A DNA stretch of 64,000 nt, taken from positions 226,287-290,286 of the forward strand of contig NC_087063.1 of the NCBI RefSeq assembly GCF_963678635.1, in the 5' to 3' direction. The translations under genes were made by a program, and so were the position numbers. This document shows, piece after piece, positions 8,236-17,986 of the stretch (position 1 is its first letter; the number at the start of each line of letters is the position of its first letter). The stretch comes from Symsagittifera roscoffensis. Its lineage: Eukaryota > Xenacoelomorpha > Acoela > Convolutidae. Under the pieces are notes generated by a model that was not told the DNA's origin, made no database searches, and saw nothing but the letters and a program-made list of their open reading frames with translations.

Positions 8236-9718
8236 GTTGTTCCTTTGTTTTATTCTCCGTATGTGGGTTATTTTGAATAACTTTTAAACCTGTGAAAGAA
8301 TATAATTGAGTTAGTTCGCGTAGTGCGTATTCTTTTGGGTAATAAGGTAATAGATTGTTTCGATGTTGAATAATTTCTTTTTTGTCTGAGTCGGTGATTT
8401 TATATGTGACATCAGTGGGTTTGGCAATTATTTGGTATGGTCCTTTACGAAGGGGTTGTAATTTTTTAGAAATTCCTTTTTGAGTGTTAAAATTGGGTAT
8501 TAAAACAAATGTTCCAATTTTTAAATCGGAGGCTGGTGTAAAGCGTGAATTTATTTGTTCATTAATGTTTTGCCTTTGTAACAACTTTTTTGTTACTTTT
8601 TGGTAAATTTCATTGTGTTTTTTATCTCTGTTTAAAATCCATTCGGTGTGTGTACTGGAGGCTAATTTAAGAATTTGTGGGTGATGAAAATGATCTTCAT
8701 CGTGTGTGTGTAAAGGTAGGTTATAACAAATTGAGTCTTTATTCGGTTGACAATGACTTTGTGCATGTTTATGAGAGTTTGCTGTAAACATAATTGGTTT
8801 GCGTGGCTTTTGATTAAAAACCATTTCATGTGGTGACATTCCTAGAGTTGTCGTGATTTGTGAATTATATGCTAAGGGAAATAGTTTTACATCTGCTGAC
8901 CATTCGGTGTATTTTGTATCATTTCCATTGATGATACATCTAAGATATTCTTGTAGTGAACGGTTCATACCTTCGACTAAGCCGTTTGTCCAAGGTGCGT
9001 GAGATGTACGTGGTTTGTGTTTGATGTTATATAAATGACATAGTGTGATGATTTCATTATTTATGAATTCCGTACCGTTGTCTGTAACTAAAATTTCTGG
9101 TTGTCCGAATTTGGCTATCCAGTGTTCATAAAGTGTTGTGTAAGCGTAATAAGCGTTACAATGTGGTACTGGGCTAAGTGCTACATAATGTGTAAATGCG
9201 TCAACAGTTACCATAATGTAGGAGTTTCCTTCGGATGATGGTGAAATTGGTCCTTTTGTATCAAATGAAATACGGTGGTTAAAGTACAAACTTTGTCCTT
9301 TAAAGTCTTGTTTTTGTCCTATTTGTTTTTGATTTGGATAAGGTTTATTTAGCTGACATACTATACAATCATTGCATAGTACTTTTATCCAAATTGGTGC
9401 ATTTGGAAAATAAAAGTTTTGTATGAAATTTGAATATGTTTTCTCTGATCCAGAGTGTCCTTTAATGTTTTGTGTATGTGAGATATTAAAAGCTATGAGA
9501 ATCATACTTAAAGGGAGACAGGGAACTGTAGATTCATTTAATTGGTATTCTAGAAGGTCTGTGTTTTCATTAATTGTTGTATTATTAAATTTTCGAAAAT
9601 ATCGGAGGAGTGTTTTATTTCCTAATATTGTTGTATCTGCCTTTACGGGTTTAGTTATATATTTGTGCCATGATTTTAGTTGTCTAATTATTGGGTCAAG
9701 ATTTTGATATTGTTTCAA
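8201..9718 (-). CDS. pol: Element 1 integrase
   Basis: It starts as the end of the RNase H-integrase connection. The zinc-binding segment follows (His at HTQNIKGH, paired Cys in CNDCIVC), then the catalytic core with Asp in SFDTKGP, Asp in VTDNGTEF and Glu in GLVEGMN, a complete DDE triad. Near residues 405-430 lies a GPY/F-type module (PLRKGPYQII), which places it among Ty3/Gypsy integrases. It inserts the cDNA into host DNA. It should be part of one polyprotein with the RT ORF at 9735-11201. The frames are separated at a run of seven G (plus strand, about 9744-9750), so a one-base length change explains the break. The first Met at 9718 is unlikely to be a genuine start. Confidence 0.93.
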   Translation of the reverse strand: MKQYQNLDPIIRQLKSWHKYITKPVKADTTILGNKTLLRYFRKFNNTTINENTDLLEYQLNESTVPCLPLSMILIAFNISHTQNIKGHSGSEKTYSNFIQNFYFPNAPIWIKVLCNDCIVCQLNKPYPNQKQIGQKQDFKGQSLYFNHRISFDTKGPISPSSEGNSYIMVTVDAFTHYVALSPVPHCNAYYAYTTLYEHWIAKFGQPEILVTDNGTEFINNEIITLCHLYNIKHKPRTSHAPWTNGLVEGMNRSLQEYLRCIINGNDTKYTEWSADVKLFPLAYNSQITTTLGMSPHEMVFNQKPRKPIMFTANSHKHAQSHCQPNKDSICYNLPLHTHDEDHFHHPQILKLASSTHTEWILNRDKKHNEIYQKVTKKLLQRQNINEQINSRFTPASDLKIGTFVLIPNFNTQKGISKKLQPLRKGPYQIIAKPTDVTYKITDSDKKEIIQHRNNLLPYYPKEYALRELTQLYSFTGLKVIQNNPHTENKTKEQHDIHLENTNKK

Positions 9719-9734
9719 AGTATTAATTGTAATT

Positions 9735-11201
9735 TTATCTGTTGGGGGGGAGAAAAATGTTTTCTATTTCTAATTTAGATAAAGGAATTGTATCAAGTGG
9801 GTCATGGAGGTCAAAAACTTGATTTATTGTGTATTTTGAATCGTTTGTTTGCGGTCCTGATAAATTTATTTTATCAGTTAGATTTTCTTTTTCAATTAAC
9901 GGAAAAAGGTCTTTTTTATGCGGGTGTTGTTTTACTCTTTTTTGTTGGGTGTTATTTTTTATCCATTGTGAATATGGAATTGGTTTAAAAGTTGATGTTC
10001 CAAGTAGATCAACTTCGTAGTGGTTATTTTGGCAATCTAAATAAAGTGGGAAGTGTTGTAGATTATTTATTTGTGATTGTTCAACGTCAGTTTTTACTGC
10101 ATATTTGCATTCTAGTCGGGGTGATGTTTCGTTTTCTGCAAGATAAAATTTTATGTTTTTGGGTATTTCAACTGTAGTTTTACGTGTAAGTAATTCAGGT
10201 GGTGTATTTCGACTTAAAGTGTCTGGTAATGCAAGATTCTTTCCTGCTGTCCAAACTATATGTAAGTTTGGGAATTTCATTAGAATTAATTGAAATCTAT
10301 AAACTCGGTGATTTGGATTAGATTTTTGTGTAAAGAGAAAAATGATTGATTTGTGATCTGTGAATAGAACTGTTGGATGTTTTGATCCAAGTATCAGAAA
10401 TTCATATTCTGTTAGTGTATATATTATGGCTGTACATTCTCTCATTAGAGTTGAGAGTCGTAGCTCTGCTTGAGTGAATAATCGAGAATTTGCTGATATA
10501 AGATTCATTTTGTTTGTGCCATTGTGTGATTGTAATAATGCTGCGCCGATGCCAAAATTCGAAGCATCGCATATTGCATAGAATGGTTGATTTGGATCTG
10601 GAATTGTATTCAAAATTTGTTCAGTTAAGAGTTTTTTAATTTCTTCAAATTGTGCTTGATGTTCTGTGTTCCATTCAAAATTATTTTGTTGTCTAAGTAT
10701 ATTATAGAATGGTCTTAGGTATAATTGCATTTTATAGACATATTTGCTTAAAAAATTTAACATTCCAAGGAATTCTTGGATTTTCTTTTTGTTTGTTGGT
10801 GGTTGGAGCTTCTGAATAGCATCAATGCGTGATTTTAATGGAGTGATTGTTTTTCTTTCTATATTGTGTCCTAAGAATTTAACTCGTGTTAAAAAGAAGT
10901 GTGATTTATCGGGGGCGGCCTTCAGATTTTTGTTCTGAAGTATTTTGTGATAGTTTTCTAAAACATTAAACATTTCTTCTTTTGTCTGTGATTGCATAAA
11001 AACATCGTCTAAATAGGTGATTGCGTTTTTCTTGAGTATTAGTGGTCTAAAAATTTTGCTCATAAAAGCTGAAAATGCTGCTGGTCCTATGGATATTCCA
11101 TAGAATAGGCGGTTGAATTCATATTGCTGATTTCCAATAGCAAATTGTGTTAAGCGTCGCGATTGTTCATCTAGTGGCATTTGATTATATGCACTATTCA
11201 T
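9735..11201 (-). CDS. pol: Element 1 reverse transcriptase (palm onward) and RNase H
   Basis: The frame begins inside the RT fingers/palm (ADMNSAYNQMPL) and carries LFYGISIGPAAF, the catalytic YLDD box and the connection domain. RNase H follows (CDASNFGIGAALL, RECTAIIYTL, FTDHKS). Gypsy-type RT lacks only its N-terminal part here, which lies in the preceding ORF in another frame. It ends out of frame in the poly-C/poly-G tract just before the integrase ORF. Catalytic residues look intact, so the protein family is sure although the reading frame of this copy is not. Confidence 0.95.
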   Translation of the reverse strand: MNSAYNQMPLDEQSRRLTQFAIGNQQYEFNRLFYGISIGPAAFSAFMSKIFRPLILKKNAITYLDDVFMQSQTKEEMFNVLENYHKILQNKNLKAAPDKSHFFLTRVKFLGHNIERKTITPLKSRIDAIQKLQPPTNKKKIQEFLGMLNFLSKYVYKMQLYLRPFYNILRQQNNFEWNTEHQAQFEEIKKLLTEQILNTIPDPNQPFYAICDASNFGIGAALLQSHNGTNKMNLISANSRLFTQAELRLSTLMRECTAIIYTLTEYEFLILGSKHPTVLFTDHKSIIFLFTQKSNPNHRVYRFQLILMKFPNLHIVWTAGKNLALPDTLSRNTPPELLTRKTTVEIPKNIKFYLAENETSPRLECKYAVKTDVEQSQINNLQHFPLYLDCQNNHYEVDLLGTSTFKPIPYSQWIKNNTQQKRVKQHPHKKDLFPLIEKENLTDKINLSGPQTNDSKYTINQVFDLHDPLDTIPLSKLEIENIFLPPNR

Positions 11202-11329
11202 ATCTGCGGTTGTAAAGTATTTTCCGTTTATTTTTGTTAAAATAACTTGTATTGGTTCAATAGGCCAATTGCATTTTGATTCGTCTATTAGTGAATTAAG
11301 ATATCTAGCGTCTAGAACGATTCTCCTTT

Positions 11330-14300
11330 TTAATGAACAATTTTTAATGATTCTCCTTTTGCTAGGATGATAACAAGGTTGATAAATGTGTTACCTTTTG
11401 GTTGTTCTTCTTTGTTTACCGGTGATATAATTTTGTATTGTTCTAAAATATCGAGTAATCTGTTCACTTTATCGTGTAAATGAATTGGTACTTTACTTGC
11501 TCTTTGTTTTTTGAAAACTGCGTCAGGTTTTAATGGGAGATGTAGTGATGAACTGATTTTGCCAACATCAAATTTGGATGTTGCATAGACTGATGAATAT
11601 TTTATTAGCTGTTTGGCTAACTTATCAAATTCGTCTTGTGTTATTTGTGAATGTTGGAAGTTAAACATTGTTAAAAATTTCTGTTGATTCTCTGTATAGT
11701 TATTTATGTTGAATGTAGGTTTGAAATATGGGGTTTTTGTGAAATAATCTGTATTTCTTTTTTCATTACTTATTATATTATTTATGGATAATTCTTCATT
11801 AAGAATTGTGGATTGACAAATATCTAATAATTGGAGTATATTATTTACGCGGTATGCTTTTTCGTGTACTGGTGATATTGTAGCGTTGGTTTCGCAATAT
11901 CCCAAAAGTCCTAAAGGTAATGTTACTTGATAGGGTGTATTATTGTATACATGTAACGAAATAATATCTGAATTCGAGTTTTCCAAATATTTTATGGATG
12001 AAATTGTGATTTTGAAAAATTTATGGATAGGTTTGAATTCAAAGTCTGACATATAGAGTTGTTGTTTATTTTGTTTTTTATCATATTGGTGAACTTGTTT
12101 TATTGAAAAATTATATATGTTTCCTGATAGTGGTTTCAGGTGTTTTTTTTGTTGGTTATATATTGGATAAAATTTTGAAAAGAATGGTGGTTGTTTATTT
12201 AATCTTTGAAAAAATGTTAGGGATGTGTCTTTTGTTTTTGTGTATTTATCTTTGATTAGTATTTTACTATTCAAAATGTTGATTGTTGGTATATATTTAG
12301 AGATAAATGGTATTCCAATGATATTGTGTTTAATATCAGTGATATGAAATATTTGTTTAAATGGTTTATTTAAAATTTTATTTTGCTCTATTGTTCTTGT
12401 GGGGAGAAGAAATAATTGAATTTTTCCATAGTTTACCAATGTTGATCCTTGTGCTGTTGCTAGTTTACTGGAGGTTTCATGAGGTGTTAGTTTTGGGTGT
12501 AATGTTTTTATCTCATTCCATGTGGGAATGTTTATTATGTTTGATTCTGCTCCTGAATCAATTAAAAAATCAATTTCAAGATCTGGTGGTTGAAATTCTT
12601 TGTTTCTTGGACTTTCTAAAAGAAATGGTATTGTCCAAATTTTTTCTTTGGGTTGTTCTTTTTGTATATTTTGATAGATGTGATTTGTATTCAAGCATTT
12701 TGTTTTGTCATTTTCATTGGATTGATTTGTAGTGTTGATTTCGTTAGTTTCTTGTGCCGTTTGTGTGGAATGGATGGGTTCAATATAATAATTGTGAAGG
12801 AGTTCTAATTGATTTTCATAAATATGTGATGAAAAAGGTTGTTCATATATAATAGGTTCGTAGTCATTTTCGACTGCTATCATATTGATGGAGATAGTGT
12901 TTTCTGTATCACTTTCTGAATCTGATGATCCACAGTTTATTTGATTTAGTAGTAGTTTGTCATTTACTGTGTCATCAATACCTGGGGGGTCTGATGTTGT
13001 TTCTGGATTTGATTGTACGTGATTAATATGTCTTTGATGTTTAGGTGTACTACTTGTGTGGCGATTGTTAGAATTATTATAATGGTTATTATTTCTGTGT
13101 GGTGATTGGGAATAATTTCTATAACGATTATTATAACTTGAATGTCGATTTTGTGAATTATTTTGTGATCTGTTTTGATAATTATTGTTTGGTCTGTTAT
13201 TGTTTGATCTGTTATATGAGTTATTCCTTGATCGATTGTTCGGGTAATTCTGGTTTCGGTTGTTTGAATAACTTCTATTTCGATTATTGGAGTAGTTTCT
13301 ATTTCTATTATATGATGAGTTTCGTGACTGATTGTTTGGATAGTATTTATTCCTTGATTGGGAATTAGATCTAGAAACAAATTGTGTTGTATTTGAATTT
13401 GATCTGGAGTAGTTATTTCGACTATTTGGTCTATTGTAATGATTTTTTGACGAATTTTGTGTATTTCTTCGTTCTGGTGATCTTCCTCTATAACTTGAGT
13501 TATATGGTGATTGGGTTCTCGTGTAATTGGTATTGTTTGGAAGTGGTTTTCTTGAACTGTTGTTGCTGTATACATTTTTGTTTGGTAGATTTTGATCTTT
13601 CTTCATGTATTGATAGAATGATTTATTTGGTTCTTTATATTTTTGAGGTTTGTTTTGATTGTCCTGTTGTTTTTGTCTACATTCAGAAATACTATGTCCG
13701 TAACGTCGGCAATAATTACACCATTTTTTGAAAGATGGTTTGCCTTTAAAGTTTGGGTGTTTTTCATAAATATTGAGTATTTCAGTGATTTTTTCAACGA
13801 GGTCTGTATCTGATTCCTGTACATTGTTGATATTTGTGGTATTTGTTTCAATTCGGTTAACATATTGTAATTTCAGATTTTCTGTTTCTTCAAGTTTCAT
13901 TGTGATTTCCGCTTGCTCTAGTTTGTCTACTAGTTTTCGAAAATCTAAATCGGGCTCTCGAATTGAGGAGGGATGGGATGCTCTCTTTTTTATTGCTATT
14001 TTCCTTAATTGAGGTGTTAAGGTCATCATTAAGATTTCTGTCATTTTTGTGTTTTTATAGTCGTGTGTATTTAATGAATATGCTTTTCGAACTAGTGTTT
14101 CGATACGTACTGCTAATTGTTTGATGGTTTCATTTGGTAATCTGCGAATTTCATTACATAAAACTCTTTGTTGTTGTTTGTTTCTTTCGGAGTCAAACAT
14201 TTTTGAAAATTCTTGTGTAAATCTTTTCCAATTTGATTTTATTTCTATAGGCATTACTGAAAACCATTTTTGGGCTGCGCCGTCTAAGGTTGTCTGTATC

Positions 14301-14956
14301 AACGCTGTGCGTCGATGTATCCAATTTTGATGTAGTGGCGTATTAATTGGTTCAGGTCCTATATTTAAAATTAAATTTGCTGTTACTGCATTTAAATAAT
14401 CTTCTACAGAATATTCAGGGTCTGTTCCTGTGAATACCATTAATGGTTTGTTTGATGTTATTGATGATCCACCCATAAGGTATGGATTCATTGTCATTTG
14501 TAATGATTCTGCGGCATTTGGCATTTGTGAAAAATTTGAAAGTTGATTTTTTGTTATTTCGTGTTGTTGAAGGTAATATGGGAGTGGTATTTCATTTTGC
14601 ATTTGTGTTGGTTGATACGAGTGTGTGATCATTGGGTTTTGTGGCTGAATTGGTTGAAAAGATTGTGTATTAATTGGGTTTTGCATTTGTATTGGTTGTT
14701 GATTTTGTGTATCTATTGGGTGTGGAGAAGAAATTCTATGATGTGTATGTGGTTTCTGCACTCTTCGTCCACGATATTCTTGAGTGTATGGTGCAAATAT
14801 ATCTGGTTGTAAATAATCATCATCAGAGGATAGATAATCCGTTTGATGAGATGCTTGTTTTTTATTTTTATTCTGTTGAAAGAATGGGTAATTTTCACTA
14901 CGATCCTGTGGAGGATGTGAATTAGTTTGAAAATTTACTGAGTTGGTTGTTGCCAT
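11330..14956 (-). CDS. gag-pol: Element 1 Gag capsid, zinc knuckle, protease and RT N-terminus
   Basis: 1208 codons. Residues about 1-160 are Gln/Asn/Pro-rich with repeated QPIQMQNP-type phrases. About 170-350 is a retrotransposon-type Gag capsid domain (LDGAAQKWF, FDSERNKQQQRV). A CCHC zinc knuckle follows (CNYCRRYGHSISEC). About 470-640 is an Asn/Ser/Arg-rich region likely to bind RNA. The aspartic protease has the active site LIDSGAESNI. The end is the start of RT (GESLKIV). The frame then stops at 11330 through a local insertion/duplication with the repeated phrase AAAAGGAGAATC, and RT continues in another frame. At the 5' side it is in the same frame as the ORF ending at 14972, separated only by one stop. 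Confidence 0.93.
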   Translation of the reverse strand: MATTNSVNFQTNSHPPQDRSENYPFFQQNKNKKQASHQTDYLSSDDDYLQPDIFAPYTQEYRGRRVQKPHTHHRISSPHPIDTQNQQPIQMQNPINTQSFQPIQPQNPMITHSYQPTQMQNEIPLPYYLQQHEITKNQLSNFSQMPNAAESLQMTMNPYLMGGSSITSNKPLMVFTGTDPEYSVEDYLNAVTANLILNIGPEPINTPLHQNWIHRRTALIQTTLDGAAQKWFSVMPIEIKSNWKRFTQEFSKMFDSERNKQQQRVLCNEIRRLPNETIKQLAVRIETLVRKAYSLNTHDYKNTKMTEILMMTLTPQLRKIAIKKRASHPSSIREPDLDFRKLVDKLEQAEITMKLEETENLKLQYVNRIETNTTNINNVQESDTDLVEKITEILNIYEKHPNFKGKPSFKKWCNYCRRYGHSISECRQKQQDNQNKPQKYKEPNKSFYQYMKKDQNLPNKNVYSNNSSRKPLPNNTNYTRTQSPYNSSYRGRSPERRNTQNSSKNHYNRPNSRNNYSRSNSNTTQFVSRSNSQSRNKYYPNNQSRNSSYNRNRNYSNNRNRSYSNNRNQNYPNNRSRNNSYNRSNNNRPNNNYQNRSQNNSQNRHSSYNNRYRNYSQSPHRNNNHYNNSNNRHTSSTPKHQRHINHVQSNPETTSDPPGIDDTVNDKLLLNQINCGSSDSESDTENTISINMIAVENDYEPIIYEQPFSSHIYENQLELLHNYYIEPIHSTQTAQETNEINTTNQSNENDKTKCLNTNHIYQNIQKEQPKEKIWTIPFLLESPRNKEFQPPDLEIDFLIDSGAESNIINIPTWNEIKTLHPKLTPHETSSKLATAQGSTLVNYGKIQLFLLPTRTIEQNKILNKPFKQIFHITDIKHNIIGIPFISKYIPTINILNSKILIKDKYTKTKDTSLTFFQRLNKQPPFFSKFYPIYNQQKKHLKPLSGNIYNFSIKQVHQYDKKQNKQQLYMSDFEFKPIHKFFKITISSIKYLENSNSDIISLHVYNNTPYQVTLPLGLLGYCETNATISPVHEKAYRVNNILQLLDICQSTILNEELSINNIISNEKRNTDYFTKTPYFKPTFNINNYTENQQKFLTMFNFQHSQITQDEFDKLAKQLIKYSSVYATSKFDVGKISSSLHLPLKPDAVFKKQRASKVPIHLHDKVNRLLDILEQYKIISPVNKEEQPKGNTFINLVIILAKGESLKIVH

Positions 14957-15015
14957 TGGATTATCCCAATATTAATTTACTGAGTTGGTTGTTGCCATTG
15001 GATTATACCAATATT
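14932..15015. repeat. 42-bp tandem duplication in gag
   Basis: Two copies of a 42-bp unit lie at 14932-14973 and 14974-15015 and differ at one base. Both encode MATTNSVN on the minus strand. The junction creates the in-frame TAA at 14972-14974 that separates the 440-codon ORF from the 1208-codon ORF. Confidence 0.85.
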
Positions 15016-16294
15016 GAGATCTTATCTGATTATTATTATTTTTTCGTGGGGGATAGTTTGTTTTTGATGAATGTGTGTAATTATAATTATGATCCGCAAA
15101 AGTGTTTCTTGTGAATGTTCTGCGTGTTTTTGACGGTATTGTCATGGGTCTATATGTTTGATAATCTATTTGTGAATATATTGGAGCAACCGAAGGTTTA
15201 ACGGTTGATTGTAAGGTTACTTGTGCTAGTGAAGTGTTTGTATTTCTTGGTGTTATTAAATTTGGACGTATCGGTGAAATACTTTGTTGTGTAGTTGTTG
15301 TTGTTTGGACGATTTCTTCATTTATGAAGTGTGATGGTGTTTGAATATCTTGTTGAGTGAGGTTCCTAGTTCCATTAAGGTTTTCATTGTGTATGACGGT
15401 CGAATTTAAACTGTTATTTCGCGTATCGGGTAAAAATGTATTGTAGTTTAATGGTGTTGCATCAATGGATAATGGTATTACCCTTACATAATCTCTTACA
15501 TAAGGTATTGTACTTATTGCCTGACTTGAGATTGATTGTGGGATATTTATGAACGCATAATGACACCATTCGGGGTCCCAAACGTAGTCTGATTGTTCTG
15601 TGATGGCGGTATCATCGTTTGAATTTTGGGGTCTGAAATTTTTTCTTGCTTGTGAAATTAAATCTATATTATGTGTGAAATAATCTATTATAAACCATGC
15701 CAAAATTTTTTGTAAGTCATGTTTTGTATGTTGTGAAACTTCATCTTTAGTGAAATTTTCATTAATTATATGTAGAAAAGTTGAGAATAGTGTGATTTCA
15801 TGTCGTACCTTTATATGTTTGGATGTCTCATTCGGTGAGATATGCGGGATAAGGTTTTCATTTTCTAATATTGAAATATGACTATATATTATTGCAAAAA
15901 CTTCATTAGTAAATATGGAGTTTGCTCTTTGTGAGTTATGATATTTTATGCTTTTTATATATTCTGAGAATACTTTTGAAAATTCTAAATCAAGATCGTC
16001 TGTTTGAATTACATATTTGCGGTGATTTGGGTTTGGTGAGCTGAATTCTATGGTGTAGATTCCGTATTGTTGTGTTAAGTTACATATATCTTTCAGATAG
16101 TGATCAATAATCTGTCTTTTTATTTTTACATCTGGGAACTCTGTTTTACATGGGCTAATTCCGGGTTCAAACAAATTTAGAAGAAAGTTCTTACAAAGAC
16201 CATGTTGTCCTCTATTATCGGGTGCATCTACTAGGAAGGGGTAGATATCGTCATCGTCTGGACTATCTTCACTTGGAGTGTGTGTTTGGCTCAT
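14972..16294 (-). CDS. Element 1 N-terminal Gag-region ORF, 440 aa, unknown
   Basis: No domain recognised. It has an acidic start (SEDSPDDDD), a predicted helical, globular section at about residues 20-240, then a Ser/Thr/Asn/Pro-rich tail. It is in the same frame as the Gag/protease ORF downstream and is divided from it only by the stop made by the 42-bp duplication. So it was probably the N-terminal, matrix-like part of one long Gag, or it is expressed with it by stop readthrough. The ATG at 16294 overlaps the end of the preceding ORF by 26 nt. Confidence 0.7.
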   Translation of the reverse strand: MSQTHTPSEDSPDDDDIYPFLVDAPDNRGQHGLCKNFLLNLFEPGISPCKTEFPDVKIKRQIIDHYLKDICNLTQQYGIYTIEFSSPNPNHRKYVIQTDDLDLEFSKVFSEYIKSIKYHNSQRANSIFTNEVFAIIYSHISILENENLIPHISPNETSKHIKVRHEITLFSTFLHIINENFTKDEVSQHTKHDLQKILAWFIIDYFTHNIDLISQARKNFRPQNSNDDTAITEQSDYVWDPEWCHYAFINIPQSISSQAISTIPYVRDYVRVIPLSIDATPLNYNTFLPDTRNNSLNSTVIHNENLNGTRNLTQQDIQTPSHFINEEIVQTTTTTQQSISPIRPNLITPRNTNTSLAQVTLQSTVKPSVAPIYSQIDYQTYRPMTIPSKTRRTFTRNTFADHNYNYTHSSKTNYPPRKNNNNQIRSQYWYNPMATTNSVN

Positions 16295-16736
16295 TTTTTC
16301 GTTTAATAACTGTTAATGGGCAATTATCGATGTGTCTAATTGGTTGATTCCAATTATACAAGTGTACTGGTTTGTGTTTATATTGTTTTTTTATTCTTCT
16401 TTTTCCTCTTTTTGATAAATTTGAAGTTGTTTCTGAGTCTGAAAAATATAATTGATCGTGAATGGGGCAATTTTTATCTATAGATTCTTTTAATTTATAA
16501 AGTTCGTCTAAATTTTTGGTTTCTGATTCTGAAAATGCGTTTCTATTTTTGGAAAATCTTTTTCGTGTTATTTGTCTTTGTTTGGTTATTATTTTCTTTT
16601 TTAGTGTTTGTCGTTTTGTTCTAATATATCCAACTGTTTGTGTATGAGGTGTGATTACAAGGTCGTATTTTTTGTTATCTATTTCACAGTTGTGTAAAAC
16701 GATTGTTTGTTTGTTTCCTAGATTTTTAAATGACAT
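16269..16736 (-). CDS. First ORF of element 1, 155 aa, basic, unknown
   Basis: ATG at 16736, first ORF after the 1.25-kb leader. The product is rich in Lys, Arg, Thr and Asn, with clusters such as KRGKRRIKKQYKHK near residues 110-125. This suggests nucleic-acid binding or a nuclear localisation signal. It overlaps the next ORF by 26 nt in another phase, so the two may be linked by reinitiation or frameshift. No family match by eye. Confidence 0.55.
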   Translation of the reverse strand: MSFKNLGNKQTIVLHNCEIDNKKYDLVITPHTQTVGYIRTKRQTLKKKIITKQRQITRKRFSKNRNAFSESETKNLDELYKLKESIDKNCPIHDQLYFSDSETTSNLSKRGKRRIKKQYKHKPVHLYNWNQPIRHIDNCPLTVIKRKNEPNTHSK

Positions 16737-17966
16737 AAGGTTTAGGATGACGGATGCAAAAAGTTGTTAGATGATTTCTATTTTCTTAAATTGTTAGTCC
16801 TTACGATTTTTTGGTTAGCTTAACCTGGGTCTATTTGTTCAGGGTTGGAGAGAAAAGTATATCGATTCCGAAGAATGATTTTTTACTTTCTCGTGGCTAG
16901 TATAAGCTAAGGTGTTAACTTACTTAATCTTACTTAGGGGTAGTGATTGTGTTCAAGGGTTGGAGAATAGTAAATCGATCCACAAGGTTCAGGTATAATT
17001 AGAACGCGAGTAGTTCGTTAGATACTATTTTAAACTTACTGAGTCTAAGATTTATCCTGGGTCTGGTAAGAGGAGGGTTCAAGTGAAGGATGAATAACTG
17101 AAGTTCTTCACTGTTTATCCTAATTTGAATGATTAGTTTTGTTCAAAAATTTCTATTAGTCTTGGGTTTTTTGAAAGGGTTGGATAGTGAATCGACGTTT
17201 GAGGTCGTTAGACACTAGCTAAGTGGGTGGGGGAGAACAAAATTGTTCTTTTTGATCCAAGGATAGGCCTTGATGATCAAGTTTTTTAAATTTAATTAAA
17301 TAGAAAATTAATTAAGATCCAAGGATAAGCCTTGATGATCTGATTTTAAAATTAAGTGAATTTAAGTTTAAAATGGTTTAAATTTATTCAAGAAAAGATT
17401 TAGTGTTTTAATGATATTAGTGAGCTTATGATTGCTGTTATGTTTTAGGTGATGAAGCTGGGACAACTGATGATTTTATGATTACTAACAGTTTATTGTC
17501 ATGCTACTAATTTTTGTTTTGATTTTCAATAAATATTTTCCAAACATGTTTTATAGAATACTGCAGAATTTTAGGAAAACTATCTGAGATCTTTTTATCA
17601 ATCGTTATTGTATATTAATATTTTTGTTTAGCGCCTGAAATGATCATGAAGATTGACTTCAAGATTTAAGTTTGCAAATGAAAATCTAAATTCATTGCTA
17701 ATAAGATTCTAAATATAAAAGTTTGTGTTGGCTTTTGCCGTACTATCATATAACTATTTGGTAAGTTTCTACTTTGTCGTATGTCGTCTCTGGTTCGAGG
17801 TCTTCTTCCAATTCCGGGTAGTTCTATTATCGTTCGGAATATCGGCTTTGATCTATTGAGTCGTAGAGACATTTCGATTAAATTATCGTCGTGTAACATT
17901 TTAAAAATGTTTTGTCTAAATTCTAATCTATTTTTGGTTAATTCTAAGCTATTAAGCTCTTGTTCG
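16737..17966 (-). promoter_or_regulatory. 5' leader of element 1 with internal repeats
   Basis: About 1.2 kb without an ORF of note, between the primer site and the first ORF. It contains three related phrases (GGGTTGGA, then an AGT run, then ATCGA) near 16842, 16957 and 17178. It also has a direct repeat of ATCCAAGGATA plus CCTTGATGATC at about 17254 and 17309. Such leaders usually carry packaging and dimerisation signals; the assignment here is by position only. Confidence 0.4.
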
Positions 17967-17984
17967 AGACTTATGGTCGCACCA
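17967..17984 (-). promoter_or_regulatory. Primer-binding site of element 1
   Basis: On the minus strand TGGTGCGACC follows the 5' LTR after a 2-base gap. The complement ends in CCA as a tRNA 3' end does, and a TTCGA-like T-loop phrase follows further in. I could not assign the tRNA. Confidence 0.7.
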
Positions 17985-17986
17985 GA

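Noticed and set aside
12964-13575. 203-codon minus-strand frame rich in Ile/Thr/His
   Set aside because: Out-of-phase shadow of the Asn/Arg/Ser-rich part of Gag.
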